A DNA stretch of 16,706 nucleotides from an uncultured Flavonifractor sp. GTDB lineage: Bacteria; Bacillota; Clostridia; Oscillospirales; Oscillospiraceae. The notes below the pieces were generated by a model. That model had not been told where the DNA came from. It was given only the letters and a program-made list of their open reading frames with translations, and ran no database searches. Positions 10,079 through 16,706 of this stretch are shown piece after piece. How positions within the stretch are numbered: the stretch's first letter is position 1; every line of letters starts with the position of its first letter. Where the stretch lies: positions 1-16,706 of the forward strand of contig CAJUDT010000055.1 of assembly GCA_910585415.1 (NCBI GenBank), in the 5' to 3' direction. The translations under genes were made by a program, and so were the position numbers.

Positions 10079-10282
10079 AATTTCTCCGCGGTACCACCTG
10101 GCTTCGGGCGCAACGCGCCCGCGCTTAATCCCTTAACGCGGGATACGCCGGACCTTACTTCCGTTCAGGTCCAGGGCTCCGGGACCACCTTCCCCGCGCT
10201 TGCGGGGGGACTCTCACCAGCCGTCCCCTCTCTGCGCCGCCTGTGCGGGTACTCCTTCCCCTCGTCGCCGTTGGATGTTCGC
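10046..10282 (-). promoter_or_regulatory. T-box leader of valS (tRNA-Val sensing)
   Basis: Minus strand carries the T-box sequence AGGTGGTACCGCG at 10087-10099, a terminator at 10046-10078, and an upstream Stem I region with an AGAGAG element. The candidate specifier region reads GTG GTC CCG GAGC (10188-10176): GTG at 10186-10188 and GTC at 10183-10185 are both valine codons, in the same register relative to GAGC as the ACC pair of the thrS leader. The leader starts just after the stop of a 48-codon ORF. I see no good promoter between that ORF and the T-box, so the leader is probably part of a longer transcript. Confidence 0.92.
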
Positions 10283-10429
10283 TTACTGCTGCACGCCCGT
10301 GATATAGGCGTCAATCAGCTCTTTCAGGTCTGCGGCGGTGTAGGTCTGGTCCGGATGCTTCTCAAAAATTCGGATCAAATCATACGCCATAGCCTTTTGA
10401 ATATCCTTGCGCTCGTTTTCTATCGGCAT
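10283..10429 (-). CDS. Small ORF, 48 residues, upstream of the valS T-box
   Basis: Reads MPIENERKDIQKAMAYDLIR at its start and ends in ...LIDAYITGVQQ, stop TAA at 10283-10285. It is too short for most gene callers. Support: AAAGGA 10 nt before the ATG, a near-consensus promoter at 10565-10593, and balanced, amphipathic, soluble composition with no cysteine or membrane segment. It looks like two or three helices, and the HPDQTYTAADLKELIDAY stretch resembles a small DNA-binding or adaptor fold, but I do not recognise a family and assign no function. It lies in the same transcript as valS but ahead of the T-box terminator, so it should be made even when valine tRNA is fully charged. Whether it is translated is not proven. 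Confidence 0.65.
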   Translation of the reverse strand: MPIENERKDIQKAMAYDLIRIFEKHPDQTYTAADLKELIDAYITGVQQ

Positions 10430-10564
10430 TTTGCAGACATCCTTTCTGGCAGCAGGGGTTTTCTTTCATCTTCCAGGGATTTTTGCAGGATATCTTTGAC
10501 AAAACGCGTAGCCCCGGCCTTTTTTCCGGTTCCTGGCCAGCCGCATCCAGGGCCTTATGGGCTT

Positions 10565-10593
10565 AGTATATGTGATTTCCCGGCAAATGTCAA
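10565..10593 (-). promoter_or_regulatory. Promoter of the 48-codon ORF and valS leader
   Basis: Minus strand: perfect -35 TTGACA (10588-10593), 17-bp spacer, -10 TATACT (10565-10570). Transcription would start near 10558, about 130 nt before the small ORF and about 275 nt before the T-box. The 37 nt between it and the end of the LRR gene (10631) hold no terminator. The leader between 10430 and 10558 shows no other gene. Confidence 0.82.
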
Positions 10594-10630
10594 GGGCGGC
10601 GTCATTTTCTGAACGTGCCTCTCCTTTGAC

Positions 10631-12916
10631 CTACAGGGCCGCGAATTTCAGGTTATTCCGCTTGGCGAAGTCCTCTGCGGCGGACCCGGCGGGGGCGTGG
10701 ATCGTAACATTGTAATGCGCACCGGTGATTCCCGATACAACGAAGAGCCCATCGGGCAGGTACTCCATACCGGCAAGGATCGTCACGTCCTTCAGGTCCT
10801 CGCAGCAGAAGAAAGGATCTCCGTCCAGCTGTTTTACGCTCTTGGGGATCACCAGGGACGTAATGCCCGTCTCCGCAAAGGCACGGTTTTTCAAAATTTC
10901 CAGCCCTTCCGGCAGGACCACGGTTTTCAGCGCCTTACATCCCGCAAAAGCATCGCTGCCGATGACCCGCAGCCCCTCCGGCAGGACCACGGAATGCAGC
11001 GCCACGCACCGTTTAAAGGCCCCACATTCGATCTCCTCCACATGGGCGGGGACCACGACGCTTGTCAGTCCGCAGCAGCAAAACGCATACGCTCTGATCC
11101 GCTTCAGGCTCTGGGGCAGCTCCACCTGCTCCAGAGCCTTGCATTCAAGAAACGCCCTTTCCCCAATCTCCGTTATCCCCTGGGGAATGCAGGCTTCTGT
11201 CAGCTGGCAATTAGAAAACGCGCCGAGACCGATCTCCGTCAGCTGTGGGGGAATCCTCAGGTTCTTCACGTTGATCAGGCCTTGAAACGCGTAGTTGCTG
11301 ATACTGGTGACACTGTCGGGAATCGTGATGGCGGTGGTCTCATGTCCAAAATATCCAAAGATGCCGCAATCCCATATATTTTTACGGACGGCGCCGCTGA
11401 GGGCGGTCACGGGCGTCTTGCCGATCCGCTCTGGAATGACCACCTCTTTATCCGTACCCTTATAGCCGGTCAGCACAAGGCTCCCATCCGCCCGCTTCTT
11501 GAAGCTCCACAGCTTTTTCATCTCCGCCACCGTGGGGCCGGACTTCCCCGTCTCCTTGGGGCATTTCTCTTTCGGCGCGCCTTCCGGTTCCGGGGCCCGC
11601 TTCTTCCGCCCCTCCGCCGGAGCGCGGGACTCGAAATTCTCGCGCACGTACTCCGCCACGGCGGCCTTGGCGGCGGCGTTTCTGCCCTTCTTGCACGCGT
11701 TCAGAAGCAGCGGCGCGTCTGCCTGGGCCACCATCCTCTCTGCAAGCATCACCTGGAGCACCTCCTCATGGGCCGCGGCCAGGGGGAAGAGCTTTTTCCG
11801 CTGGGACTTGATGTACTTGAGATAGCCCTCCCGGACGGCGCCGCTCATGTCCGCGTTCTGGAGATAGAGCCTGGCAAAGCCCCGGACCGCGTTGGGCTTA
11901 TTGTCCGTGCTGAACACGGAAATGGAAGTATTGGGGGCCAGCAGGGCGGCGGGGCACCCCCGAAAAGCGCTGGAGGCGATCTTCTCTACGCCGGAGGGGA
12001 TGGAGATCCACTCCAAATTCTCACATTGGGCAAAGGCGCTGCCCTCGATCTGTTTCACCTCCGGCGGAAGGACGAGGCTCGTCAGCCCCGTACACCCTTG
12101 AAAATCCTCACTGTCGATCCGGGTCATGCACGCCGGGAGAGCGATGCTGGTCAATCCCTTGCAGCCCCGGAAGGCGCCGCCGTGCGCAAGATAGCTCTCC
12201 TTCCCGAAGCGCTTCAGTTCCGCCGGGAAGGAGACGCTCTCCAGGCTGGCGCAGCCGTCGAACACGTTCGCCTCGATTTCCGTCACACTGTCCGGAATGG
12301 CGATGCTCTTTAGGCTGGCACAGTTTTGAAAGGCGCTGTATCCGATTTTCTTCACGCTTCCTGGAATTGTAACACTGGTCAAAGCGGTGCAGTCCTGAAA
12401 CATACGCCCGCCGATCTCGCCCATCCCGTCGGGAATCGTAAAGCTGGTCAAGGATGTACACCCCGCAAAGGGCGCGTCGGCAACCCGCAGCAGCTTTGGT
12501 GAAAGGGTCACGTCCCGGAGGCTTGTACAGCCCTGAAAGGTGTGATAGACGTACTCCACACGGCCTGGTATGTCGATACTGGCGAGGCTTGTGCAGTTGT
12601 AGAAGGCGTAGCGCTCCAAAATCGTCAGCTGCCGGGGGAGCTCCGCCTCTTCCAGGGCGGTACAGCCCCAGAACGCCCCATAACCGATCTCCCGCAGGCT
12701 GTCCGGCAGGAATACCGCCTTCAGGTGGATACAATCCTGAAACGCCCCCCGCTCAATCACCTCCACCCCTTCCGGGACGACCACGGTCTTGACCGCCTTC
12801 TTTTTTGCAAACGCGCCAGGACCGACCGTCTTTACCCCCGTGGGTATGACCACATCCTTGTCGGAGCCGCTGTATTTGACCAAAGTGTCCTGTTCCATTT
12901 GAAAGTCTTCGTACAT
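10631..12916 (-). CDS. BspA-type leucine-rich-repeat protein, two LRR blocks
   Basis: A 761-residue protein built from LRR_5/BspA-type repeats of about 23 residues (pattern: AF.GC..L..I.IP..V..IG). The first block covers about residues 13-325, the second about 478-745. Between them are a helical segment (about 345-428) and a charged, Pro/Lys-rich linker (about 430-460). Both blocks open with the same motif, G[ST]DK[DE]VVIP (residues 17-25 and 487-494), suggesting duplication of a unit. It ends in the usual cap, IHAPAGSAAEDFAKRNNLKFAAL-like. There is no signal peptide, membrane anchor or sorting motif, so it is probably cytosolic; most described BspA proteins are surface adhesins. The start is ATG at 12916 with GGAGGG 7 nt upstream; the 65-residue longer reading crosses the promoter and is rejected. 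The binding partner is unknown. No terminator follows. Confidence 0.9.
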   Translation of the reverse strand: MYEDFQMEQDTLVKYSGSDKDVVIPTGVKTVGPGAFAKKKAVKTVVVPEGVEVIERGAFQDCIHLKAVFLPDSLREIGYGAFWGCTALEEAELPRQLTILERYAFYNCTSLASIDIPGRVEYVYHTFQGCTSLRDVTLSPKLLRVADAPFAGCTSLTSFTIPDGMGEIGGRMFQDCTALTSVTIPGSVKKIGYSAFQNCASLKSIAIPDSVTEIEANVFDGCASLESVSFPAELKRFGKESYLAHGGAFRGCKGLTSIALPACMTRIDSEDFQGCTGLTSLVLPPEVKQIEGSAFAQCENLEWISIPSGVEKIASSAFRGCPAALLAPNTSISVFSTDNKPNAVRGFARLYLQNADMSGAVREGYLKYIKSQRKKLFPLAAAHEEVLQVMLAERMVAQADAPLLLNACKKGRNAAAKAAVAEYVRENFESRAPAEGRKKRAPEPEGAPKEKCPKETGKSGPTVAEMKKLWSFKKRADGSLVLTGYKGTDKEVVIPERIGKTPVTALSGAVRKNIWDCGIFGYFGHETTAITIPDSVTSISNYAFQGLINVKNLRIPPQLTEIGLGAFSNCQLTEACIPQGITEIGERAFLECKALEQVELPQSLKRIRAYAFCCCGLTSVVVPAHVEEIECGAFKRCVALHSVVLPEGLRVIGSDAFAGCKALKTVVLPEGLEILKNRAFAETGITSLVIPKSVKQLDGDPFFCCEDLKDVTILAGMEYLPDGLFVVSGITGAHYNVTIHAPAGSAAEDFAKRNNLKFAAL
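10682..11485 (-). repeat. Second LRR block of the LRR protein
   Basis: Codes residues about 478-745: roughly ten imperfect LRR_5 repeats, for example units containing AFSNC, AFLEC, AFKRC and AFAGC, each followed by a strand of IP or LP type. The repeat is visible at protein level only; the DNA units are diverged, so recent slippage is unlikely. Confidence 0.75.
11942..12880 (-). repeat. First LRR block of the LRR protein
   Basis: Codes residues about 13-325: around thirteen imperfect LRR_5 repeats such as AFQDC, AFWGC, AFYNC, TFQGC, MFQDC, AFQNC, VFDGC and AFRGC at about 22-24 residue spacing. One unit near 238-250 is longer, with a short insertion (SYLAHGG). Confidence 0.75.
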
Positions 12917-12958
12917 ACCAGAGCCCTCCCGTTTCGATTGATGGGTCTGTTTTTTACA

Positions 12959-12987
12959 ATTGTACCTTCCGGCAAAACCGCTGTCAA
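12959..12987 (-). promoter_or_regulatory. Promoter of the LRR protein gene
   Basis: Minus strand: perfect -35 TTGACA (12982-12987), 17-bp spacer, -10 TACAAT (12959-12964). It diverges from the pyrE promoter; the two -35 boxes are about 30 bp apart. Confidence 0.82.
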
Positions 12988-12992
12988 GACCC

Positions 12993-13010
12993 CCTGCGCT
13001 CCCGCGCAGG
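12993..13010. other. Inverted repeat between divergent promoters
   Basis: CCTGCGC (12993-12999) and GCGCAGG (13004-13010) form a perfect 7-bp inverted repeat with a TCCC spacer. It lies exactly between the LRR and pyrE -35 boxes. No T-run follows on either strand, so it is not a terminator; it could be an operator or a chance GC palindrome. Confidence 0.4.
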
Positions 13011-13018
13011 CAACCCCC

Positions 13019-13047
13019 TTGCTCCAGCCTACCCGCTATGGTATAAT
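13019..13047 (+). promoter_or_regulatory. pyrE promoter
   Basis: -35 TTGCTC (13019-13024), 17-bp spacer, perfect -10 TATAAT (13042-13047) with an upstream TG giving an extended -10. Transcription would start near 13054. The first part of the transcript can form a 6-bp GC hairpin (GCGGCC 13057-13062 with GGCCGC 13072-13077). I see no PyrR-binding or attenuator structure. Confidence 0.75.
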
Positions 13048-13109
13048 AGCCGAAAAGCGGCCAATCTCTGCGGCCGCACGTATCAACACTCAAAAAGGGG
13101 CTGACTGTC

Positions 13110-13781
13110 ATGACCTACAAAGAGGAATTTATCACCTTTATGGTGCGCTCCGGCGTGCTGACCTTTGGGGACTTCACCACCAAATCCGGGCGCAAAACCC
13201 CCTACTTCATCAACACCGGCAACTACAAGACCGGCGCACAGGCCGCACGGCTGGGGGACTACTACGCCGCCTGCATTCAGGAGCACCTGCCCGAGGGGGT
13301 GGACTGCCTGTTCGGGCCCGCCTATAAGGGCATCCCGCTGGCCGTGTCCGCCGCCTCATCTCTGTACCGGAACTATGACCGGGACCTCCCCTACTGCTTC
13401 AACCGCAAGGAGGCCAAGGACCACGGCGAGGGCGGCGCTATGGTGGGCTACAAGCCCCAGGCGGGCGACAAGGTGGTTATTGTCGAGGACGTAGTCACCG
13501 CCGGTACCGCTGTGCGGGAGACCATTGAGCTCTTCAAGCAGGTAGCCGCCGTGGACATGAAGGCCCTCATCGTCTCCGTGGACCGGATGGAGCGGGGTAC
13601 CCGGAGCTGTTCCACCCTGGACGAGCTCCGGGAGGACTACGGCATCGCCGTCTATCCCATTGTCACAGTGCGGGAAATCATCGCCTTCCTCCACAACCAC
13701 CCGGTAGACGGCGCCGTGTACATCGACGATGACATGAGGGCCCGCATGGAGGCTTATCTGGAGCAGTACGGCGCGTGCTGA
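13110..13781 (+). CDS. pyrE: Orotate phosphoribosyltransferase
   Basis: Makes orotidine 5'-monophosphate from orotate and PRPP in pyrimidine biosynthesis. The 223-residue protein carries the PRPP-binding motif VVIVEDVVTAGTAV (about 122-135), the FGPAYKGIPL segment (68-77), and the mobile catalytic loop FNRKEAKDHGEGG (97-109) with its lysines and histidine. Length and motifs fit a complete enzyme. ATG at 13110 follows an AGGGG sequence about 9 nt upstream. It is the first gene of a short plus-strand unit with radC, 41 nt downstream, rather than part of a pyr operon, so the usual pyr partner genes must be elsewhere. It is not obviously under PyrR control. Confidence 0.96.
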   Translation: MTYKEEFITFMVRSGVLTFGDFTTKSGRKTPYFINTGNYKTGAQAARLGDYYAACIQEHLPEGVDCLFGPAYKGIPLAVSAASSLYRNYDRDLPYCFNRKEAKDHGEGGAMVGYKPQAGDKVVIVEDVVTAGTAVRETIELFKQVAAVDMKALIVSVDRMERGTRSCSTLDELREDYGIAVYPIVTVREIIAFLHNHPVDGAVYIDDDMRARMEAYLEQYGAC

Positions 13782-13822
13782 ACCTCCCCCCGCAAACTAG
13801 AGAGAGAAAGAAGTGAGCCGCT

Positions 13823-14497
13823 ATGGCCGACCACTCGGGGCACCGGGGCAGGCTCAAGCAGGAATTTCTTCTGCGGCCGGACTCCTTCCCCGACCATAAG
13901 CTGCTGGAGCTGCTGCTGTTCTACGCCAACCCCCGCAGTGACACCAACCCGCTGGCCCACGACCTGATGGACCACTTCGGCACCCTGGCCGGCGTCCTGG
14001 ACGCCACTCCCGACGCCCTGAAAGCCGTCCCCGGCATCGGGGAGCACGCCGCCACCCTCTTCAAGGCCGTCAACGAGCTCTCCCGCCGCTATCACGCGGT
14101 CCGCACGGATGTTTCGGGGGTCCCCCAGTCCTCTCGGGACTATTTCCGTCTGCTGCACTCCTATTTTTTCGGCGCCCGCAACGAGTGCCTGTGTCTTTTA
14201 TGCATGGATGGGAAACATAAGGTCCTGGGCATCCGCCAGATGGGCGAGGGGAACGTGAACGCCGTGCAGGTGGTCACCCGCCTGATTGTGGAGGCCGCCC
14301 TAGCCCTCAACGCCACGGCGGTGGTACTGGCTCACAACCACGTATCCGGTCTGGCCATCCCCTCTCAGGAGGACGTGTCCACCACCTATGCCCTCCGTGA
14401 GATTCTGCTCCATGTGGGGGTGGAGCTGGTGGACCACCTGGTTTTTTCCGACGACGACATGGTTTCCATGCGGGACAGCGGCTACTATACCCCCTGA
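13823..14497 (+). CDS. radC: RadC family protein (JAB/MPN domain)
   Basis: A 224-residue RadC family protein. The N-terminal part holds a helix-hairpin-helix-like segment, VPGIGEHAATL (69-79). The C-terminal JAB/MPN domain shows the metal-binding set: E121, then H171 and H173 in HNHVSG, S175 and D184 (PSQED). The proline usual in the HNHPSG form is V174 here, while the metal ligands are kept. Despite the name, a DNA-repair role for RadC is not established; the MPN fold suggests a metalloprotease-like or other hydrolase activity. ATG at 13823 has a weak Shine-Dalgarno (AGAAGTGAG region); translation may be helped by the nearby pyrE stop. A terminator follows. Confidence 0.94.
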   Translation: MADHSGHRGRLKQEFLLRPDSFPDHKLLELLLFYANPRSDTNPLAHDLMDHFGTLAGVLDATPDALKAVPGIGEHAATLFKAVNELSRRYHAVRTDVSGVPQSSRDYFRLLHSYFFGARNECLCLLCMDGKHKVLGIRQMGEGNVNAVQVVTRLIVEAALALNATAVVLAHNHVSGLAIPSQEDVSTTYALREILLHVGVELVDHLVFSDDDMVSMRDSGYYTP

Positions 14498-14504
14498 ACG
14501 CAGA

Positions 14505-14537
14505 CCCTGTCCCACCGGGCGGGGCTCGAAATTTTTT
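14505..14537 (+). terminator. Terminator of the pyrE-radC unit
   Basis: CCCTGTCC (14505-14512) pairs with GGGCGGGG (14517-14524), 8 bp including two G-U pairs, with a CACC loop. CTCGAAA and six T follow (14532-14537). It begins 8 nt after the radC stop and ends just before the uvrB promoter. Confidence 0.82.
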
Positions 14538-14547
14538 CATTCAGGGC

Positions 14548-14576
14548 TTGCAATCGAACTTTCGTTTTGGTAGAAT
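14548..14576 (+). promoter_or_regulatory. uvrB promoter
   Basis: -35 TTGCAA (14548-14553), 17-bp spacer, -10 TAGAAT (14571-14576). The spacer contains a LexA-like box, so repression would block polymerase directly. Confidence 0.82.
14555..14568 (+). promoter_or_regulatory. LexA/DinR-like SOS box in the uvrB promoter
   Basis: CGAAC-TTTC-GTTTT resembles the Gram-positive DinR box CGAAC-N4-GTTCG: the first half-site matches fully, the second has GTT followed by T instead of C. uvrB is a classic member of the SOS regulon, which supports the call. Confidence 0.75.
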
Positions 14577-14600
14577 ATCCGTACGAGCGAGGTGAGGACC

Positions 14601-16565
14601 GTGCCCAAATTTGAAGTTGTCAGCGACTATACCCCCGCCGGGGACCAGCCCCAGGCCATTGAGGCCCTGTCCATGGGCCTGGACAACGGGCTGGAGGAAC
14701 AGACCTTGCTGGGGGTTACCGGGTCCGGCAAGACCTTCACGATGGCCAAGGTCATTGAACAGGTCCAGCGGCCCACACTGGTGCTGGCCCATAACAAAAC
14801 CCTGGCCGCGCAGCTGTGCGCGGAGTTCAAGGAGTTTTTTCCTCATAATGCGGTGGAATATTTTGTCTCCTACTACGACTACTACCAACCGGAGGCCTAT
14901 ATTCCCCACACGGATACCTTTATTGAGAAGGACTCCGCCGTGAATGAGGAAATTGACCGTCTGCGGCTGTCGGCCACCGCCTCCCTGATGGAGCGGCGGG
15001 ACGTAATCGTGGTGTCCTCGGTGTCCTGTATCTACGGCCTGGGCGAGCCGGAGGACTTTGCCAAAATGATGGTCTCCCTCCGTGTGGGCATGACCCTGGA
15101 GCGGGATGAGCTTTTGAAGCGCCTCATTGCCATCCGCTACGAGCGCAACGACATCGCCTTTGAGCGGAACATGTTCCGTGTGCGGGGGGACACGGTGGAA
15201 ATTTTCCCCGCCTATTGGCGTGACTCGGCCATTCGGGTGGAATTTTTCGGGGATGAAATCGACCGTATCAGCGAAATCAACGTGGTCACTGGCTCCCCCA
15301 TCCGGCGGCTGGAAAATATCCCGATTTGGCCGGCCACCCACTATGTCACTCCCAAGGAAAAGATGGACGCGGCCATTCAGGAGATTTATAAGGAGCTGGA
15401 GGAACGGGTAGCCTTTTTCCAGGCCAATAACCAGCTCATTGAGGCCCAGCGCATCAAGCAGCGGACCATGTATGATGTGGAGATGATGCAGGAGCTGGGG
15501 TACTGCTCCGGGATTGAGAATTACAGCCGGGTCATTGAGGGGCGTCCGGTGGGGTCGCCGCCCCATACCCTGCTGGACTTTTTCCCCAAGGACTTTGTGC
15601 TGTTCATTGACGAGAGTCATGTGACGCTCCCCCAGGTGCGGGCTATGTACAATGGGGACCGGGCCAGAAAGACCACTCTGGTGGATTATGGCTTCCGCCT
15701 GCCCTGCGCCTTTGACAACCGGCCGCTGAAATTTGAGGAATTTGCCAAGCGGCTCAATCAGGTGGTTTACGTCTCCGCCACACCGGGGGAGTATGAGCGC
15801 ACACGCTCCGGGCAGATTGTGGAGCAGGTCATCCGGCCCACGGGGCTGTTGGACCCCAGGATTGAGGTCCGGCCTGTGGAGGGGCAGATTGACGATTTGA
15901 TTGGGGAAATCAATACCCGCACCGCCCGGTCCGAGCGGGTGTTGGTGACGACACTGACCAAGCGTATGGCGGAGGACTTGACGGCCTATTTGAAGAACGC
16001 GGGCATTAAGGTCCGGTATATGCACCACGATATTGATACCATTGAGCGGATGGAGATTATCCGGGACCTGCGGCTGGGGAACTTTGACGTACTAATTGGA
16101 ATCAACCTGCTGCGGGAGGGTCTGGATTTGCCGGAGGTCAGTCTGGTGGCGATTCTGGACGCGGATAAGGAAGGGTTTTTGCGCAGTGAAACGTCGCTGA
16201 TTCAGACCATCGGGCGTGCGGCCCGCAATGCGGAAGGTCTGGTTGTGATGTATGCGGACGGTGTGACGCCGTCCATGCGGCGGGCCATTGATGAGACGGA
16301 GCGGCGGCGGGCCAAACAGGACGCCTTTAATCAGGCCCATGGGATTGTACCCAAGACGGTTATTAAGAGCGTCCGGGATGTGATTGATCTCTCTCAGGAG
16401 GATGAGGGGACGAAATTTGATCCCGATGGCGCACAGCTTACCAAGGTTCAGCGGATGGAGGCTATCGCCAAGCTCGAAAAGGAGATGCGGGAAGCCGCGA
16501 AAATGCTGGAGTTTGAGTATGCCGCTATTTTGCGGGATAAAATCGTGAAGCTCCGCGGGGAATAA
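14601..16565 (+). CDS. uvrB: Excinuclease ABC subunit B
   Basis: The damage-verifying helicase-like subunit of nucleotide excision repair, working with UvrA and UvrC. GTG at 14601 is chosen as start because GAGGTG lies 6 nt upstream and the protein then reads MPKFEVVSDY; this gives 654 residues. An in-frame GTG at 14592 has no usable ribosome-binding site. Motifs in order: Walker A GVTGSGKT (38-45), the DNA-gripping beta-hairpin with YYDYYQPEAYIP (91-102), Walker B DESH (337-340), SATPG (392-396), GINLLREGLDLPE (500-512), QTIGRAAR (535-542), and the C-terminal UVR domain that binds UvrC (about 616-652). All look intact. It has its own SOS-type promoter. uvrA is often next to it but is not in view. 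Confidence 0.97.
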   Translation: MPKFEVVSDYTPAGDQPQAIEALSMGLDNGLEEQTLLGVTGSGKTFTMAKVIEQVQRPTLVLAHNKTLAAQLCAEFKEFFPHNAVEYFVSYYDYYQPEAYIPHTDTFIEKDSAVNEEIDRLRLSATASLMERRDVIVVSSVSCIYGLGEPEDFAKMMVSLRVGMTLERDELLKRLIAIRYERNDIAFERNMFRVRGDTVEIFPAYWRDSAIRVEFFGDEIDRISEINVVTGSPIRRLENIPIWPATHYVTPKEKMDAAIQEIYKELEERVAFFQANNQLIEAQRIKQRTMYDVEMMQELGYCSGIENYSRVIEGRPVGSPPHTLLDFFPKDFVLFIDESHVTLPQVRAMYNGDRARKTTLVDYGFRLPCAFDNRPLKFEEFAKRLNQVVYVSATPGEYERTRSGQIVEQVIRPTGLLDPRIEVRPVEGQIDDLIGEINTRTARSERVLVTTLTKRMAEDLTAYLKNAGIKVRYMHHDIDTIERMEIIRDLRLGNFDVLIGINLLREGLDLPEVSLVAILDADKEGFLRSETSLIQTIGRAARNAEGLVVMYADGVTPSMRRAIDETERRRAKQDAFNQAHGIVPKTVIKSVRDVIDLSQEDEGTKFDPDGAQLTKVQRMEAIAKLEKEMREAAKMLEFEYAAILRDKIVKLRGE

Positions 16566-16682
16566 TTGTTTTTTGATTTGCGCTTATTCTCGCTCTGTTG
16601 GTTGGTTCGGACTTTGTTGAGGGGTTTTGTCTCTTCCTCGGTACTCTGGTGATTTTCGTTTTCTGGTCCTGCCTCCGGCGGG

Positions 16683-16706
16683 TTACTTTCCAGTGATGGA
16701 AAGTAA
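16683..16706. repeat. Perfect palindrome at the window edge
   Basis: TTACTTTCCA (16683-16692) and TGGAAAGTAA (16697-16706) are perfect inverted repeats around GTGA. It lies 117 nt after uvrB in a stretch (16566-16682) with no gene. No T-run is visible because the window ends. It could be a terminator stem for uvrB or a copy of a dispersed intergenic palindrome; one copy cannot decide. Confidence 0.5.

Noticed and set aside
10012..10113. 34-residue N-terminal extension of valS
   Set aside because: It overlaps the T-box sequence and terminator, and homologous ValRS proteins begin at the downstream MKKELPK-type start.
10061..10612. 183-codon plus-strand ORF opposite the valS leader
   Set aside because: It lies antisense to the T-box, the small ORF and their promoter, with no ribosome-binding site and no recognisable family.
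13048..13109. PyrR-type attenuator before pyrE
   Set aside because: The leader is only about 56 nt, has a single 6-bp GC hairpin without a T-run, and shows no PyrR-binding consensus.
12917..13111. 65-residue N-terminal extension of the LRR protein
   Set aside because: It crosses the LRR promoter and the pyrE promoter. GGAGGG directly before 12916 marks the real start.
14592..14600. Earlier GTG start for uvrB
   Set aside because: No Shine-Dalgarno at proper distance; the GAGGTG that overlaps it serves the GTG at 14601.

Overview
The window looks like chromosomal core DNA of a GC-rich anaerobic Firmicute, most likely Clostridia of the Oscillospiraceae (Flavonifractor/Pseudoflavonifractor-like). 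The reasons are housekeeping genes in Clostridia-like form, sigma-A type promoters (TTGACA / TATAAT), two T-box leaders in front of tRNA synthetase genes, a LexA/DinR-type box of the Gram-positive kind, and a large BspA-type leucine-rich-repeat protein. The genus is an inference, not proven by the sequence. No mobile element, CRISPR array, rRNA or tRNA gene was seen.

Left and middle (1-12990), all on the minus strand. In transcription order from the right these are: a 761-residue cytosolic-looking LRR protein; a previously easy-to-miss 48-codon ORF with a strong promoter; a valine T-box leader and valS; a small cysteine-rich DUF3795 protein; a promoter plus threonine T-box leader and thrS (a short form without the N-terminal TGS domain); an M18 aminopeptidase with a strong terminator; then a long promoter/leader region and the first 963 codons of rpoB, which runs off the left edge of the window.

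Right (13019-16706), plus strand. A promoter divergent from the LRR gene drives pyrE and radC, closed by a clear intrinsic terminator. uvrB follows with its own promoter, which carries a LexA-like box in its spacer. The window ends in a perfect 10-bp palindrome.

How it works together: the theme is translation and transcription supply (ValRS, ThrRS, a peptide-recycling aminopeptidase, RNA polymerase beta) on one strand, and nucleotide/DNA maintenance (PyrE, RadC, UvrB) on the other. The valS and thrS T-box terminators each sit just downstream of a gene with no terminator of its own, so they probably end upstream transcripts as well as sensing uncharged tRNA. The points most worth a second look are the rpoB gene with its own promoter and leader instead of the rplJ-rplL context, the TGS-less ThrRS, the 48-residue ORF in the valS leader, and the duplicated architecture of the LRR protein. 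I did not find convincing evidence of a wholly new system.
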